A stretch of DNA of 64,000 nt from Microbacterium sp. LWH7-1.2 (GCF_038397755.1 NZ_CP151637.1:2604001-2668000), one strand, 5' to 3'; shown: positions 35,779-44,373, counted from the stretch's first letter. Program-made: numbers and translations. Notes: generated from the letters alone by a model not told the origin.

Positions 35779-37779
35779 TTACCAGCTGCTGACCGCGTAG
35801 TACTGCAGGTCCTGCACGTAAGGCGTCGAGACGACGGCGTAGGGAGACGTGACCGACTCCGCCGTCGCGCCCGAACGGACGACCTTCGCCGAGACACTGC
35901 CCACCTTGAGCGGCACCGTGTAGGCGGAGACTCCCGCGGGAGCGGAGAAGCTCGTGGTCGTCCCGCCGACGGTGATCTGCACGGTCGCCGGCGACGGCAG
36001 CCACACCAGTGCCTCCACCATGTCGCGCGCGGGGGTCGACGTGCCGTCGAGCGCGGGCGCGCCCATCAGCGACTGCGAGTACGACGGCTTGGCGCTGACG
36101 AACTGGGTGCGATGGGTGAGGACGATGGCGTCCGAGGTGACCGCCGGCTGGGTGCCCGTGTGGAACCACGAGGTGTAGTACCGCGTCAGGTCGAGGAAGG
36201 CCGAGCCGTGGTCCTGCGACGGCGCGATCTGGGTCGACTCGCTGTAGTCGTTCCAGGTCACGAGTTGGACGTAGTCGGCCTTCTCGGCGATCGCCTTGTT
36301 CCACTGCGCCCGCACGGAGGCGGTGTTGTTGGCCTCTGCCCACGACAGCGAGTTGAACCGAACGTCCTGAACCGCGACGGGCGCCATCCACGTCTTGCCG
36401 AGCGCATGCGCACGGGCCACGTTGTTGGCGCTGTTCAGCGTGGTGCGCTCCGTCCGCGTACCCCAGTTGCCGAAGCCGTCCGCGATCGGAGCGAAGGCCT
36501 TGAGGTTCGCGTCGCTCGCGTTGTTGAACACGGCCTGGAACGAGATGGGCAGCGCGTACTTGGTCTCGAGCAGGTTGATGACCTGCGTCCACCAGGAGAT
36601 CGAGGCGCCTTCCGCCTTGAAGCTGGACAAGACGTACTCGCCGTCCTCCTTGTAGGCGGAGCCGGACTTGTAGAGCTGGCTGAGCAGGGAGGCCGCCGTC
36701 TCGGGGGTGGCAGAGGTGAACCCGGAGGAACCGTCGACCATGGGCACGACGGCGAACCCGCCGACCTGAGCCGCGGCCTTCGTGAGGTTGACCGAGGCAT
36801 CCCAGTTCTGGCCGCTCGTGCTCATGAGGTTGAGCGTGAAGCCGTCGATGCCCGCGGACTTCGCCTGCCGGACCTCGGTCGCGAAGTTGTTCACGCGCCA
36901 GTCGGTCGCGGTGGACACTCCGGGGGAGATGGGACGGTCGCGCAGGAGGCCACCCACGGATGCGAACTTGCCGCCCTCACCGTCCGGGCTCAGGTAGTTG
37001 CGCGTGTAGTAGTCGGTCGACTCGGTCTTGTTGTCGATCGACAGCGGGTACGGCACGAAGTAGTGCGCGAAGACGAGCGGGCCATCGCCGGGTGTTGCGG
37101 CCGGCGGCGTGGGCGTCGGCGTCGGCGTCGGCGTCGGCGTGGGGGCGGGTGTCGTCGAGACCGGCGCCGTGCTCACCTCGATCCGGGGCACATCGGTGTT
37201 GAAGCGCTCCATGCGCAGCTGGATGTAGCGCTGACTGTAGTTCAGAGCCACCGCGAAGTCACCGGTCGTCGAGATGGATCGGACGTCGAGCGGGATGCGG
37301 AGGGTCTGTCCCTTGACGGCGGTCGCGCTGGGCTGCGACACCGCCGCGCCCGTCGGTCCAGGCTGGTTCTCATGCGTCAGCGAGGAGGACTTCCACGAGG
37401 CGGACGTCGGGTACGCGACGAGGCCGGGAGCCGTGGCCGTCGTGCTGTTCACCTTGACGACGAGCGTCGCCGCTGTCACCTCGCGCCCGGCCAGCGAGTC
37501 GCCGTCGAACTTGAGGTAGGTGCGGTCGGCCGAAGCGGTGGCGCTCAAGAGGCCTGTCTGCGGCACGCTCGGCTGGCGTGTCGTCGTCCACGCGCTGTCC
37601 GTGGCGGTCAGGACCGCCGAGTCGTCAGCAGCGGCACGATCCGCACCGGCGCTGAGCGGGAACAGTGCGCCGGCCACGACCGCGGCGGCGATGAGGGCCC
37701 CGAGTGCTTTCGCACGGCGAGGGGCTGTGAAACGGGGTAGGGGGGATGATTTGAGTTTTTCAGTGTGGGGAGATGTCAC
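35779..37779 (-). CDS. Secreted alpha-1,3-glucanase, GH71, with N-terminal DNRLRE domain
   Basis: 666 residues. Signal peptide with a long basic start (cleavage near residue 47). DNRLRE module (about 52-205: TYLKFDGDSLAGREV, NYSQRYIQLR), a Pro-Thr linker (about 210-232), then the GH71 barrel (FAHYFVPYPLSIDN, GIDGFTLNLMS, AVVPMVDGSSGF, YVLSSFKAEG, YVQLVTWNDYSEST) and a C-terminal beta domain. GH71 enzymes are endo-acting on alpha-1,3-glucan (mutanase). It may trim the locus's own polymer or attack fungal or other alpha-glucan. The DNRLRE module is shared with the two giant proteins. Its terminator lies in the neighbouring phosphatase gene. Confidence 0.88.
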   Translation of the reverse strand: MTSPHTEKLKSSPLPRFTAPRRAKALGALIAAAVVAGALFPLSAGADRAAADDSAVLTATDSAWTTTRQPSVPQTGLLSATASADRTYLKFDGDSLAGREVTAATLVVKVNSTTATAPGLVAYPTSASWKSSSLTHENQPGPTGAAVSQPSATAVKGQTLRIPLDVRSISTTGDFAVALNYSQRYIQLRMERFNTDVPRIEVSTAPVSTTPAPTPTPTPTPTPTPPAATPGDGPLVFAHYFVPYPLSIDNKTESTDYYTRNYLSPDGEGGKFASVGGLLRDRPISPGVSTATDWRVNNFATEVRQAKSAGIDGFTLNLMSTSGQNWDASVNLTKAAAQVGGFAVVPMVDGSSGFTSATPETAASLLSQLYKSGSAYKEDGEYVLSSFKAEGASISWWTQVINLLETKYALPISFQAVFNNASDANLKAFAPIADGFGNWGTRTERTTLNSANNVARAHALGKTWMAPVAVQDVRFNSLSWAEANNTASVRAQWNKAIAEKADYVQLVTWNDYSESTQIAPSQDHGSAFLDLTRYYTSWFHTGTQPAVTSDAIVLTHRTQFVSAKPSYSQSLMGAPALDGTSTPARDMVEALVWLPSPATVQITVGGTTTSFSAPAGVSAYTVPLKVGSVSAKVVRSGATAESVTSPYAVVSTPYVQDLQYYAVSSW

Positions 37780-37997
37780 GAGTCAGTCTTGTCCTTGTTG
37801 CGAGTGTTCGGTCGGGATCCGCGACGACCCCCATCGGCGCGACGTCCCTAACGATCTGGTCACGTTAGCCGCAAAGCAATTCCCCGTCCTAATCGAGGGC
37901 GGGTATATTAGACGATTCTCAGGAAGCAGGTGATGCGCGACACGGCATGACACCTGACATCTCCGCCCCTTGTCGCTAGCATTGCCTCGTCGGCCCG

Positions 37998-38032
37998 GGA
38001 CCCGAACCAGGCCGGGTCTGTCTGCTGGGGAC
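37998..38032 (+). promoter_or_regulatory. Leader motif copy 2 before the SGNH hydrolase
   Basis: GGACCCGAACCAGGCCGGGT, then CTG and CTGGGGAC, ending four bases before the ATG; GACCC/GGGTC can pair. It matches the block at 11584-11620. The divergent 257-bp space (37780-38036) also holds an AT-rich patch around 37900-37920 likely to carry promoters. Confidence 0.35.
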
Positions 38033-38036
38033 GACC

Positions 38037-38774
38037 ATGCGAATGCTCCGTAGAGATGTCGGCGGCATGCCGCTGTGGGCGATCGCGCTTGTCGCCGTCG
38101 CGGGCATCGTGATCGCCGTCTTCCTGGGCAGCGCTTCGGCGGCGGACGGGAAAGCCCCCCGGTACACCCCTCCGAGCGATGCCACCGCGCCGACGATTCC
38201 CACCCCCATGCCGCTCGCCGTCTTCATCGGCGACTCGTACACCCAGGGCGTCGGCGGCGGCGGCGTGCAGTGGCCGGCCCTGATCGGGGACGCGCATGGG
38301 TGGGACGTCGAGAATCTGGGCTTGGGTGGCACGGGGTACGTCCGGACCTCCGACGTCAACGGCTGCGGTCGAGCGTACTGCGGGAGCTATGGGGAAGCGA
38401 TCGACGAGATCGTCGGCTCACCGACGTACATCGTCGTGTCCGGAGGCCGCAACGACTTCGGGCTGCCGACGGCCGACATCGCGGCGGCCGCCGACGCGGC
38501 GTTCGGCGAGCTCCGCACCCGCTACCCGCAGGCCCAGATCTTCGCGATCACTCCGTGGTTCGACGACGACCCGCCACCGTCGGACCCCGCCGAGTTCACG
38601 CAGGCGATCCAGACGGCGGCGCTGAATCACGATGTCACCTTCCTCGATGCCGGCCAGCCGCTCTTCGGGAGACCTGACCTCGTCGCCGAGGACGGTCTGC
38701 ACCCCAACGCAGCCGGCTACCAGGCCATCGCGGCCGCCGTCGCCGCGGTGCTCGACCCTCAGCTGCAGCAATAG
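38037..38774 (+). CDS. SGNH/GDSL hydrolase, membrane-anchored or secreted
   Basis: 245 residues with an N-terminal hydrophobic segment (about 13-35). SGNH blocks: FIGDSYT (Ser67), GLGGTGY (Gly), GGRND (Asn) and EDGLHPN (Asp219, His222). Such enzymes remove O-acetyl or other ester groups from carbohydrates outside the cell; the WcaF-type acetyltransferase in the same locus suggests a turnover pair. Starts at ATG 38037 with CTGGGGACGACC upstream. The substrate is inferred. Confidence 0.9.
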   Translation: MRMLRRDVGGMPLWAIALVAVAGIVIAVFLGSASAADGKAPRYTPPSDATAPTIPTPMPLAVFIGDSYTQGVGGGGVQWPALIGDAHGWDVENLGLGGTGYVRTSDVNGCGRAYCGSYGEAIDEIVGSPTYIVVSGGRNDFGLPTADIAAAADAAFGELRTRYPQAQIFAITPWFDDDPPPSDPAEFTQAIQTAALNHDVTFLDAGQPLFGRPDLVAEDGLHPNAAGYQAIAAAVAAVLDPQLQQ

Positions 38775-38905
38775 GCGGCCGATCTTGGACAGCACCCGCC
38801 CGCACCGTCGCGACGATACCCCTCTGTCCGAGCGGTCGGGACTGCTGTAAGGTGCCGCCAACAGACCCGGTGTGTGGGACACCGAGGGATTCACATGGGG
38901 GAATC

Positions 38906-39376
38906 ATGGCTGTACGCATCGGCTACGCCGCCGGGGCTTTCGACCTGTTTCACGTCGGACACCTCAACATCCTTCGACACGCCAAGGAGAACTGCGACTT
39001 CCTGATCGCCGGCGTCGTCAGTGACGAGATGCTCCGCCTCACGAAACACGTCGAGCCCGTCATCCCGACGGCGGAGCGCGTCGAGATCGTCCGGAGCATC
39101 ACCTACGTGGACGATGTCCACATCGAGGACGTCCCCGACAAGCTCGAGACTTGGCGGCAGCTCCATTTCACGCACTTCTTCAAAGGCGACGACTGGCGCG
39201 GCACAGAGAAGGGGGCGCGACTCGAGCGGGAGTTCGCGGCGGTGGGCGTCGAGGTCGTCTACTTCCCCTACACCGTGCACACGTCCAGCAGCGCCCTGCG
39301 GCACGCGCTCGAAGTGATGGCCGTGTCGCACCCGCGCGATGAAGCGCTCACCGAGGGCCTCATCGCGAACGCCTGA
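38906..39376 (+). CDS. TagD-like cytidylyltransferase family protein
   Basis: 156 residues from ATG 38906 (ATGGGGGAATC upstream). GAFDLFHVGHLNIL contains the HxGH nucleotide-binding motif (His16/His19). The later HTSSSALRHAL corresponds to the family's substrate-proximal region, in place of the usual RTxGISTT of TagD. Makes a CDP-alcohol such as CDP-glycerol or CDP-ethanolamine from CTP. It could feed the CDP-alcohol phosphatidyltransferase at 27042. Substrate unknown. Confidence 0.85.
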   Translation: MAVRIGYAAGAFDLFHVGHLNILRHAKENCDFLIAGVVSDEMLRLTKHVEPVIPTAERVEIVRSITYVDDVHIEDVPDKLETWRQLHFTHFFKGDDWRGTEKGARLEREFAAVGVEVVYFPYTVHTSSSALRHALEVMAVSHPRDEALTEGLIANA

Positions 39377-39403
39377 GCGGCGGGCCGGTAGGCCCGTGGA
39401 GAA

Positions 39404-39428
39404 CGGATGCCGCGGGGCGAGGCATCCG
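39404..39428. terminator. Terminator-like hairpin between convergent genes
   Basis: CGGATGCC / GGCATCCG, an 8-bp perfect stem with a 9-nt loop, in the 57-bp gap between the cytidylyltransferase and the GtrA-fusion glycosyltransferase. No T-run. Confidence 0.45.
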
Positions 39429-39433
39429 CGGGT

Positions 39434-40582
39434 CTAAAGCTCGCCGGGCTGCATGGCCTCGTGGTCGAGTTCCTCGACGAACCGGCGGGCGGGGCTGACC
39501 TCGGCACCGGCCTTGCGCGGCGCGTAGACCACGAGCGAGTGGAAGAGGAAGCGCAGGAAGAACGCGACGACGAGCGTGATCGCCGTCGCGACGACCGCCG
39601 AGATGTGTCCGGTCGAGACCATCACCGCGACGATCGGGATGCGGATCACGGCCTCGGCGTTGTTGAAGGTGAACGACTTCGCGAAGCGCAGCCAGACGCC
39701 GGAGGCGCTCTCGCGCATGTCCTGGAAGACGAAGCGCTCCTGCAGCAGGAAGTTGCCGATGATCGTGACCTCGGCGGCGACGATGGCGGCCACGATGTAG
39801 TCCACGCCCCAGTGGGTGAGCGCCCAGACGATCGCGACGTTGGCGACGGCGCCGAGGCCGCCGATCACGGCGAACAGGGACATCTTCCCGAAGCGCAGCG
39901 CGGTCAGCTGCGTGAGGAAATGCAGCCCCTGCCTCACCGACGCCTTCGATTCGCCCCCATGGCGATCGGCGAAGTCGAACGGGATCTCGGCCACGCGCAG
40001 GGGACGGCGCGCGAGGATCTCGAGCAGGATCTTGAAACCGCGCGGCCGCAGCTGCTCGGAGTCGATCGTGCGCCGGTCGATGAGGAAGAACCCGGTCATC
40101 GGGTCGGAGACGTCCTTCAGCCGGATGGGGAACATCGCGCGCGTCACCGCGGTCGACCCCTTCGACACCATCACACGGGTGCGGTCGGCGAGCCCGCCGG
40201 CGGTGCCGCCGCCGGCGTAGCGCGAGGCGATCACGAGATCCACGTCGCCGCGCGAGAAGCGGTGCCAGAGCTCCGGGATCTCTTCGGGCGGATGCTGCAG
40301 ATCGGCGTCCATGACGAGACAGGCGTCCGCCTCGGCCGCCGCGAAGCCCTCCATCACGGCTCCGCCGAGCCCGCCGACGGGACGATCGCGATGGATCAGC
40401 CGGACCGGCAGAGACGCGGATGCCGCGACGTCCCGGATCACGGCGGGGGTGGCGTCCGTGCTGTCGTCGACGAAGATGATCTCGGCGTCGAGGCGGTCCT
40501 GCACCGCGGCCGTGACACGGCGGACGAGCTCCGCGATGTTGGGAGCCTCGTTGTATGTCGGAACCACGATCGACAACTGCAT
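39434..40582 (-). CDS. DPM1-like glycosyltransferase fused to a GtrA domain
   Basis: 382 residues from ATG 40582, with GGGAGGA upstream. N-terminal GT2 domain (about 1-225: SIVVPTYNEAPNI, EIIFVDDST, LVMDADLQHPPE, SDPMTGFFLIDRR) of the polyprenyl-phosphate mannose/glucose synthase type. C-terminal four-helix GtrA domain (about 245-365: MSLFAVIGGLGAVANVAIVW, FLLQERFVFQ). It would make a polyprenyl-phosphate hexose and flip it, allowing external sugar addition. Single-protein fusions of the two occur in actinobacteria. It marks the right edge of the polymer locus. Confidence 0.9.
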   Translation of the reverse strand: MQLSIVVPTYNEAPNIAELVRRVTAAVQDRLDAEIIFVDDSTDATPAVIRDVAASASLPVRLIHRDRPVGGLGGAVMEGFAAAEADACLVMDADLQHPPEEIPELWHRFSRGDVDLVIASRYAGGGTAGGLADRTRVMVSKGSTAVTRAMFPIRLKDVSDPMTGFFLIDRRTIDSEQLRPRGFKILLEILARRPLRVAEIPFDFADRHGGESKASVRQGLHFLTQLTALRFGKMSLFAVIGGLGAVANVAIVWALTHWGVDYIVAAIVAAEVTIIGNFLLQERFVFQDMRESASGVWLRFAKSFTFNNAEAVIRIPIVAVMVSTGHISAVVATAITLVVAFFLRFLFHSLVVYAPRKAGAEVSPARRFVEELDHEAMQPGEL

Positions 40583-40718
40583 CGCTGGCCATCCTCCCAC
40601 GCGGGGACGCCACGTCCCATCGGGGTTCAGTGGACGCAGGGGAGACCCTCGGTCAACGCACGGTGCGTGCCCCGACGTCGTGCACGGCGCCCACCCAGGA
40701 TCCATCCCTGAGAATGGA

Positions 40719-40991
40719 ATGGTGACTTCCCCCGCGTCCTCCCCCTCCTCCCTCACGATGTTCGGCGCCGACTGGTGCCGCGACTGCATCCGCACCAAGA
40801 AGCAGCTCGACGAGCTCGGCATCTCGTACACCTACGTCGACCTCGTCGCCGACCCCGCCGCCGCGGACGTCGCCCGCGACATCTCGGGCCGCACCAACAT
40901 CCCGGTCGTCGTGTACCCGGATGCCTCGCACCACGTCGAACCGTCGAACGCCGACGTCGAGGCAAAGCTGCGCGAACTCTCCCTCATCTGA
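40719..40991 (+). CDS. Mycoredoxin/glutaredoxin-like protein
   Basis: 90 residues. Thioredoxin-fold start LTMFGADWCRDC with CxxC at Cys20/Cys23, TKKQLDELGISYTYVDL and the cis-Pro segment NIPVVV. Matches the actinobacterial mycoredoxin-1 group that uses mycothiol to reduce mixed disulphides. ATG 40719 or GTG 40722 are both possible. Divergent from the GtrA-fusion gene; the tandem repeat array starts 11 bp after its stop. Confidence 0.88.
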   Translation: MVTSPASSPSSLTMFGADWCRDCIRTKKQLDELGISYTYVDLVADPAAADVARDISGRTNIPVVVYPDASHHVEPSNADVEAKLRELSLI

Positions 40992-41002
40992 GGCCGGTGC
41001 CC

Positions 41003-41190
41003 CCGCTCGTCGAGCGAGCCTGCACCTCCGCTCGTTGAGCGAGCCTGCACCTCCGCTCGTTGAGCGAGCCTGCGCCTCCGCTCGTTGAGCGAGCCTGCAC
41101 CTCGGCTAGTTGAGCGAGCCTGCACCTCCGCTCGTTGAGCGAGCCTGCGCCTCCGCTCGTTGAGCGAGCCTGCGAGTCGAAACGCCTCGG
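41003..41190 (+). repeat. Seven-copy 25-bp tandem array (family B repeat)
   Basis: Seven head-to-tail units of CCGCTCGTTGAGCGAGCCTG plus CACCT (25 bp: 41003, 41028, 41053, 41078, 41103, 41128, 41153) with few changes. The last runs into GCGAGTCGAAACGCCTCGG. That tail plus one unit equals the family B dispersed repeat found at 44374, 51652 and 56828. Each unit contains the palindrome GCTCGTTGAGCGAGC. No spacers, so not CRISPR. Confidence 0.9.
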
Positions 41191-41242
41191 GACTCCCGCG
41201 ACACCCTGACGCCGCGGCATCCGTCCGAATTAGGCTGAGGCC

Positions 41243-42091
41243 GTGAGCGTCGAACGCAATACCCGGGCGATCGAGGGATCCGTCGTCACCGACTTCGAGG
41301 ACCGCATGAGCTACGGCGGCTACCTCGATCTCGCGACCCTGCTGTCGGCCCAGCGACCGCTCAGCGACCCTGAGCACCACGACGAGCTGCTGTTCATCGT
41401 GCAGCACCAGACCACGGAGCTGTGGCTGAAGCTCGTGCTGCACGAGCTCGGCGCCGCCTGCCGGCTGCTGCGCGAGGACCAGCTGGCGCCCGCACTCAAG
41501 TGCATCGCGCGCGTCAAGCACATCCAGAAGACCCTCACCGAGCAATGGTCGGTGCTCGCGACCCTCACCCCCGCCGAGTACGGGCAGTTCCGGGGCGTGC
41601 TGGGCAACGCCAGCGGCTTCCAGTCCGCGCAGTACCGCGCCGTCGAGTTCACCCTCGGCAACAAGAACGCGGCGATGCTGCGGGTGTTCGCCTCGGATGC
41701 CGCCGCCCACGCGCTCGTCGGGGCGGCGCTCGAGGCGCCGAGCCTCTACGACGAATTCCTCCGGATGCTCGCCCGCTCGGGCTATCCGATCCCCGCCGAG
41801 GTGCTCGAGCGCGATGTCACGCAGGCGTGGATCTACACGCCGGAGCTGGTGCCGGTGTTCACCGAGATCTATCGCGACCCCGAGGCCCACTGGGCGGCCT
41901 ACGAGACGTGTGAGGAACTCGTCGACCTCGAGGACAACTTCCAGCTGTGGCGCTTCCGCCATCTCAAGACGGTCGAGCGCATCATCGGCTTCAAGACCGG
42001 CACCGGCGGCTCGAGCGGCGTGCCGTTCCTGCAGCGGGCGCTCGATCTCACGTTCTTCCCCGAGCTGTACGCCGTGCGGACGGAGCTGTGA
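41243..42091 (+). CDS. kynA: Tryptophan 2,3-dioxygenase
   Basis: 282 residues, GTG start at 41243. Opens tryptophan to N-formylkynurenine using haem and O2. Family landmarks: YGGYLDLATLLSAQ, HHDELLFIVQHQTTELWLK, GFQSAQYRAVEFTLGNKN, and the proximal haem ligand His240 in WRFRHLKTVERIIG, ending TGGSSGVPFL. It is the first gene of a kynurenine operon: its TGA shares one base with the ATG of the amidohydrolase. Confidence 0.96.
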   Translation: MSVERNTRAIEGSVVTDFEDRMSYGGYLDLATLLSAQRPLSDPEHHDELLFIVQHQTTELWLKLVLHELGAACRLLREDQLAPALKCIARVKHIQKTLTEQWSVLATLTPAEYGQFRGVLGNASGFQSAQYRAVEFTLGNKNAAMLRVFASDAAAHALVGAALEAPSLYDEFLRMLARSGYPIPAEVLERDVTQAWIYTPELVPVFTEIYRDPEAHWAAYETCEELVDLEDNFQLWRFRHLKTVERIIGFKTGTGGSSGVPFLQRALDLTFFPELYAVRTEL

Positions 42092-43071
42092 TGCCGCACG
42101 ATCCCGACGCCCTGCGCGAGCTCCTCGGCCCGGGTGCCGCGCTCTGCCATCGCGCCATGACCGGCGAGCACGGCGTCTCGCTTCCCCCGTTCACCGACCA
42201 CCACGTGCACCTGCACCTCATCGATGAGAGCGCGCTGGCTGCGGGCGGCATCGCCGGTGTGGTCGATCTCGGCGGCGATCCTGTGGCGCTGGCCCGGCGC
42301 GAGGACCACGGCATTCCGCGCGTGGCATATGCCGGCGCGTTCCTCACCGCCGTCGGCGGATACCCGGTCGGGCGTCCGTGGGCGCCCGCCGAGATCGTCC
42401 GCGAGATCGCCGACACGTCGACCCACCCCGGCGTCGCCGGCGGCGCGGCCACGGCGGTCGACGAGCAGGCGTCGTTCGGGGCATCCGTCATCAAGGCCTC
42501 CCTCAACAGCGACGCGGGACCGGTGCTCGACGCGGCGGGGCTGGCCGCGATCGTCGAGGTCGCGCGCGAGCGCGGGCTGCCGGTCGTCGCGCATGCCGAG
42601 GGCGACGGGATGCCGCAGCTCGCCCTCGACGCGGGGGTCGACGGCTTCGCCCACACCCCGTTCACAGACTTCGTCGGTCGCACCTTCACCGCGCACGCGG
42701 TCAAAGCCGGCCAGGTGTGGATCTCGACGCTCGCGATCCACGAGGACGACGAGGAGGCGGCCGAGTTCGCCCGCGTGAACCTCGCGGGCTTCGCCGCCGC
42801 AGGCGGGCGGGTGCTCTACGGCACGGACCTCGGCAACGGCGAGCAGCCGGTGGGTGTCAACCCCGACGAGGTCGCCGCGCTCGACCGTGCGGGCATCCGC
42901 GGTGCGGGGCTCATCGCGGCGCTGGCCGATCCATGGCCGTTGGCCGACCCGCCCTCGGGCGTCTCGACGTTCATTCCGGGGCCGCCGCCGACCGGGCTCG
43001 ACGAGGTCGCCGAGTGGCTGCGCGGCGCGACCGTGGTACCCAGCGAGGAGCTGATCCATGACGACCACTGA
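42091..43071 (+). CDS. Amidohydrolase, candidate formylkynurenine formamidase
   Basis: 326 residues. Metal-dependent amidohydrolase barrel: HVH near His38/His40, SVIKASLN with Lys135 (candidate carboxylated lysine), VVAHAEG His168, FAHTPF His188 and GTDLGN Asp246, the complete metal set. It sits between tryptophan 2,3-dioxygenase and kynureninase with a TGATG junction before it and a 14-bp overlap after it. The normal formamidase (kynB cyclase family) is absent from the operon, so this enzyme could hydrolyse N-formylkynurenine. That is inferred from position. Confidence 0.85.
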   Translation: MPHDPDALRELLGPGAALCHRAMTGEHGVSLPPFTDHHVHLHLIDESALAAGGIAGVVDLGGDPVALARREDHGIPRVAYAGAFLTAVGGYPVGRPWAPAEIVREIADTSTHPGVAGGAATAVDEQASFGASVIKASLNSDAGPVLDAAGLAAIVEVARERGLPVVAHAEGDGMPQLALDAGVDGFAHTPFTDFVGRTFTAHAVKAGQVWISTLAIHEDDEEAAEFARVNLAGFAAAGGRVLYGTDLGNGEQPVGVNPDEVAALDRAGIRGAGLIAALADPWPLADPPSGVSTFIPGPPPTGLDEVAEWLRGATVVPSEELIHDDH

Positions 43072-44323
43072 CCCTGCCGAGTCTGTGGCGACCGAGCCGC
43101 TCGAGGACGCGGCATCCGTTCTCGACCAGAGCGACCCGCTGCGCCGTCACCGCGGCGCGTTCGTCGGAGCCGAGACGTCGCTCGTCTACTTCGACGGGAA
43201 CTCGCTGGGCCGTCCGCTGCGCGCGAGCGTCGAGCGGCTCGCCGCCTTCGCCCGCGACGAGTGGGGCGGGCGCCTCATCCGGGGCTGGGACGAGTCGTGG
43301 ATGCAGCTGCCCTTCGACATCGGCGACGCCGTGGGCCGCGCGGCGATCGGCGCGGCGCCCGGGCAGACCGTCATCGGCGACTCGACGACCGTGCTGCTGT
43401 ACAAGCTGCTGCGGGCGGCGTTCGACGCCGCCGTCACCGCGGATCCGGCGCGCGTCGAGATCGTCGTGGACCGCGACAACTTCCCCACCGACCGCTACCT
43501 CGTCGAAGGCATCGCCGCCGAGCGGGGCGGGCGCGTGCGCTGGATCGACGTGGATCTCGCGGGCGGGGTCTCCGCCCCGGCGCTGCGCGAGGCCGTGGGA
43601 CCCGAGACCGCAGTCGTTCTGCTGTCGCACGTCGCGTACCGGTCGGGATATCTGACGGATGCTGCGACCCTCACCCGGATCGCGCACGACGCCGGCGCGC
43701 TCATCGTGTGGGACCTCTGCCACTCAGCCGGCTCGGTGCCGGTCGAGGCCGACGCGTGGGACTTCGACCTCGCGGTCGGCTGCACCTACAAGTACCTCAA
43801 CGGCGGGCCCGGCTCGCCGGCGTTCGCGTACGTCGCGTCGCGATTGCAGGATCGGCTGGCACAGCCCATCCAGGGGTGGATGGGCTCGGCGGACGTCTTC
43901 GCCATGGGCCCGTCGTACCGGCCGGCCGACGGCATGCGGCGCTTCCTGTCGGGCACGCCGCCGATCGTCGGCATGATCGCGATGCAGGACACACTCGCCC
44001 TGCTCGAGGAGGTCGGGATCGAGGCGGTGCGCGCCAAGTCGGTCGCGCTCACCGAGTTCGCCGTCCGCGTGGCCGACGAACTCCTCGCCCCGCTCGGGGT
44101 CGCGGTGGCTTCGCCCCGCGATCCCGCCGAGCGGGGCGGCCACGTGACGCTGTCGCATCCGTCGATGCGCGCGGTCACCGCGCGGCTGTGGACGCAGGAC
44201 GTCATCCCCGACTACCGCGACCCCGGCGGTCTCCGCATCGGGCTCTCCCCGCTCTCGACGTCGTTCACCGAGACGCTGGAGGGGCTGCGGGCGGTCGAGA
44301 CCGCTCTCCGCGCGGAGTCCTGA
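43058..44323 (+). CDS. kynU: Kynureninase
   Basis: 421 residues. PLP-dependent cleavage of kynurenine to anthranilate and alanine. VYFDGNSLGRP, EIVVDRDNFPTDRY, VWDLCHSAGSVP (Asp for the pyridine N) and the PLP lysine Lys245 in GCTYKYLNGGPG are all present, as is SGTPPIVGM. Overlaps the amidohydrolase by 14 bp, so the three genes form one coupled operon for tryptophan breakdown. The operon stops at anthranilate; no anthranilate-degrading genes are in view. Confidence 0.96.
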   Translation: MTTTDPAESVATEPLEDAASVLDQSDPLRRHRGAFVGAETSLVYFDGNSLGRPLRASVERLAAFARDEWGGRLIRGWDESWMQLPFDIGDAVGRAAIGAAPGQTVIGDSTTVLLYKLLRAAFDAAVTADPARVEIVVDRDNFPTDRYLVEGIAAERGGRVRWIDVDLAGGVSAPALREAVGPETAVVLLSHVAYRSGYLTDAATLTRIAHDAGALIVWDLCHSAGSVPVEADAWDFDLAVGCTYKYLNGGPGSPAFAYVASRLQDRLAQPIQGWMGSADVFAMGPSYRPADGMRRFLSGTPPIVGMIAMQDTLALLEEVGIEAVRAKSVALTEFAVRVADELLAPLGVAVASPRDPAERGGHVTLSHPSMRAVTARLWTQDVIPDYRDPGGLRIGLSPLSTSFTETLEGLRAVETALRAES

Positions 44324-44373
44324 CGCCTTCGTCGGACGAGACGCCACGCGGACCTGACCATCGCGCGCACTCG

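Noticed and set aside
37100..37150. Short GTCGGC repeats as a regulatory microsatellite.
   Set aside because: They encode the Pro-Thr linker of the GH71 protein and are ordinary linker low complexity.
37780..38036. Known riboswitch (c-di-GMP or c-di-AMP type) before the SGNH hydrolase.
   Set aside because: I could not place the conserved core of any known class; only the short repeated leader motif is supportable.
10276..40582. Genomic island boundaries or integrase near the polymer locus.
   Set aside because: No tRNA, integrase, transposase or direct repeats at either end, and base composition does not obviously change.
41003..41190. CRISPR array.
   Set aside because: The 25-bp units follow each other directly with no unique spacers, and no cas gene is near.
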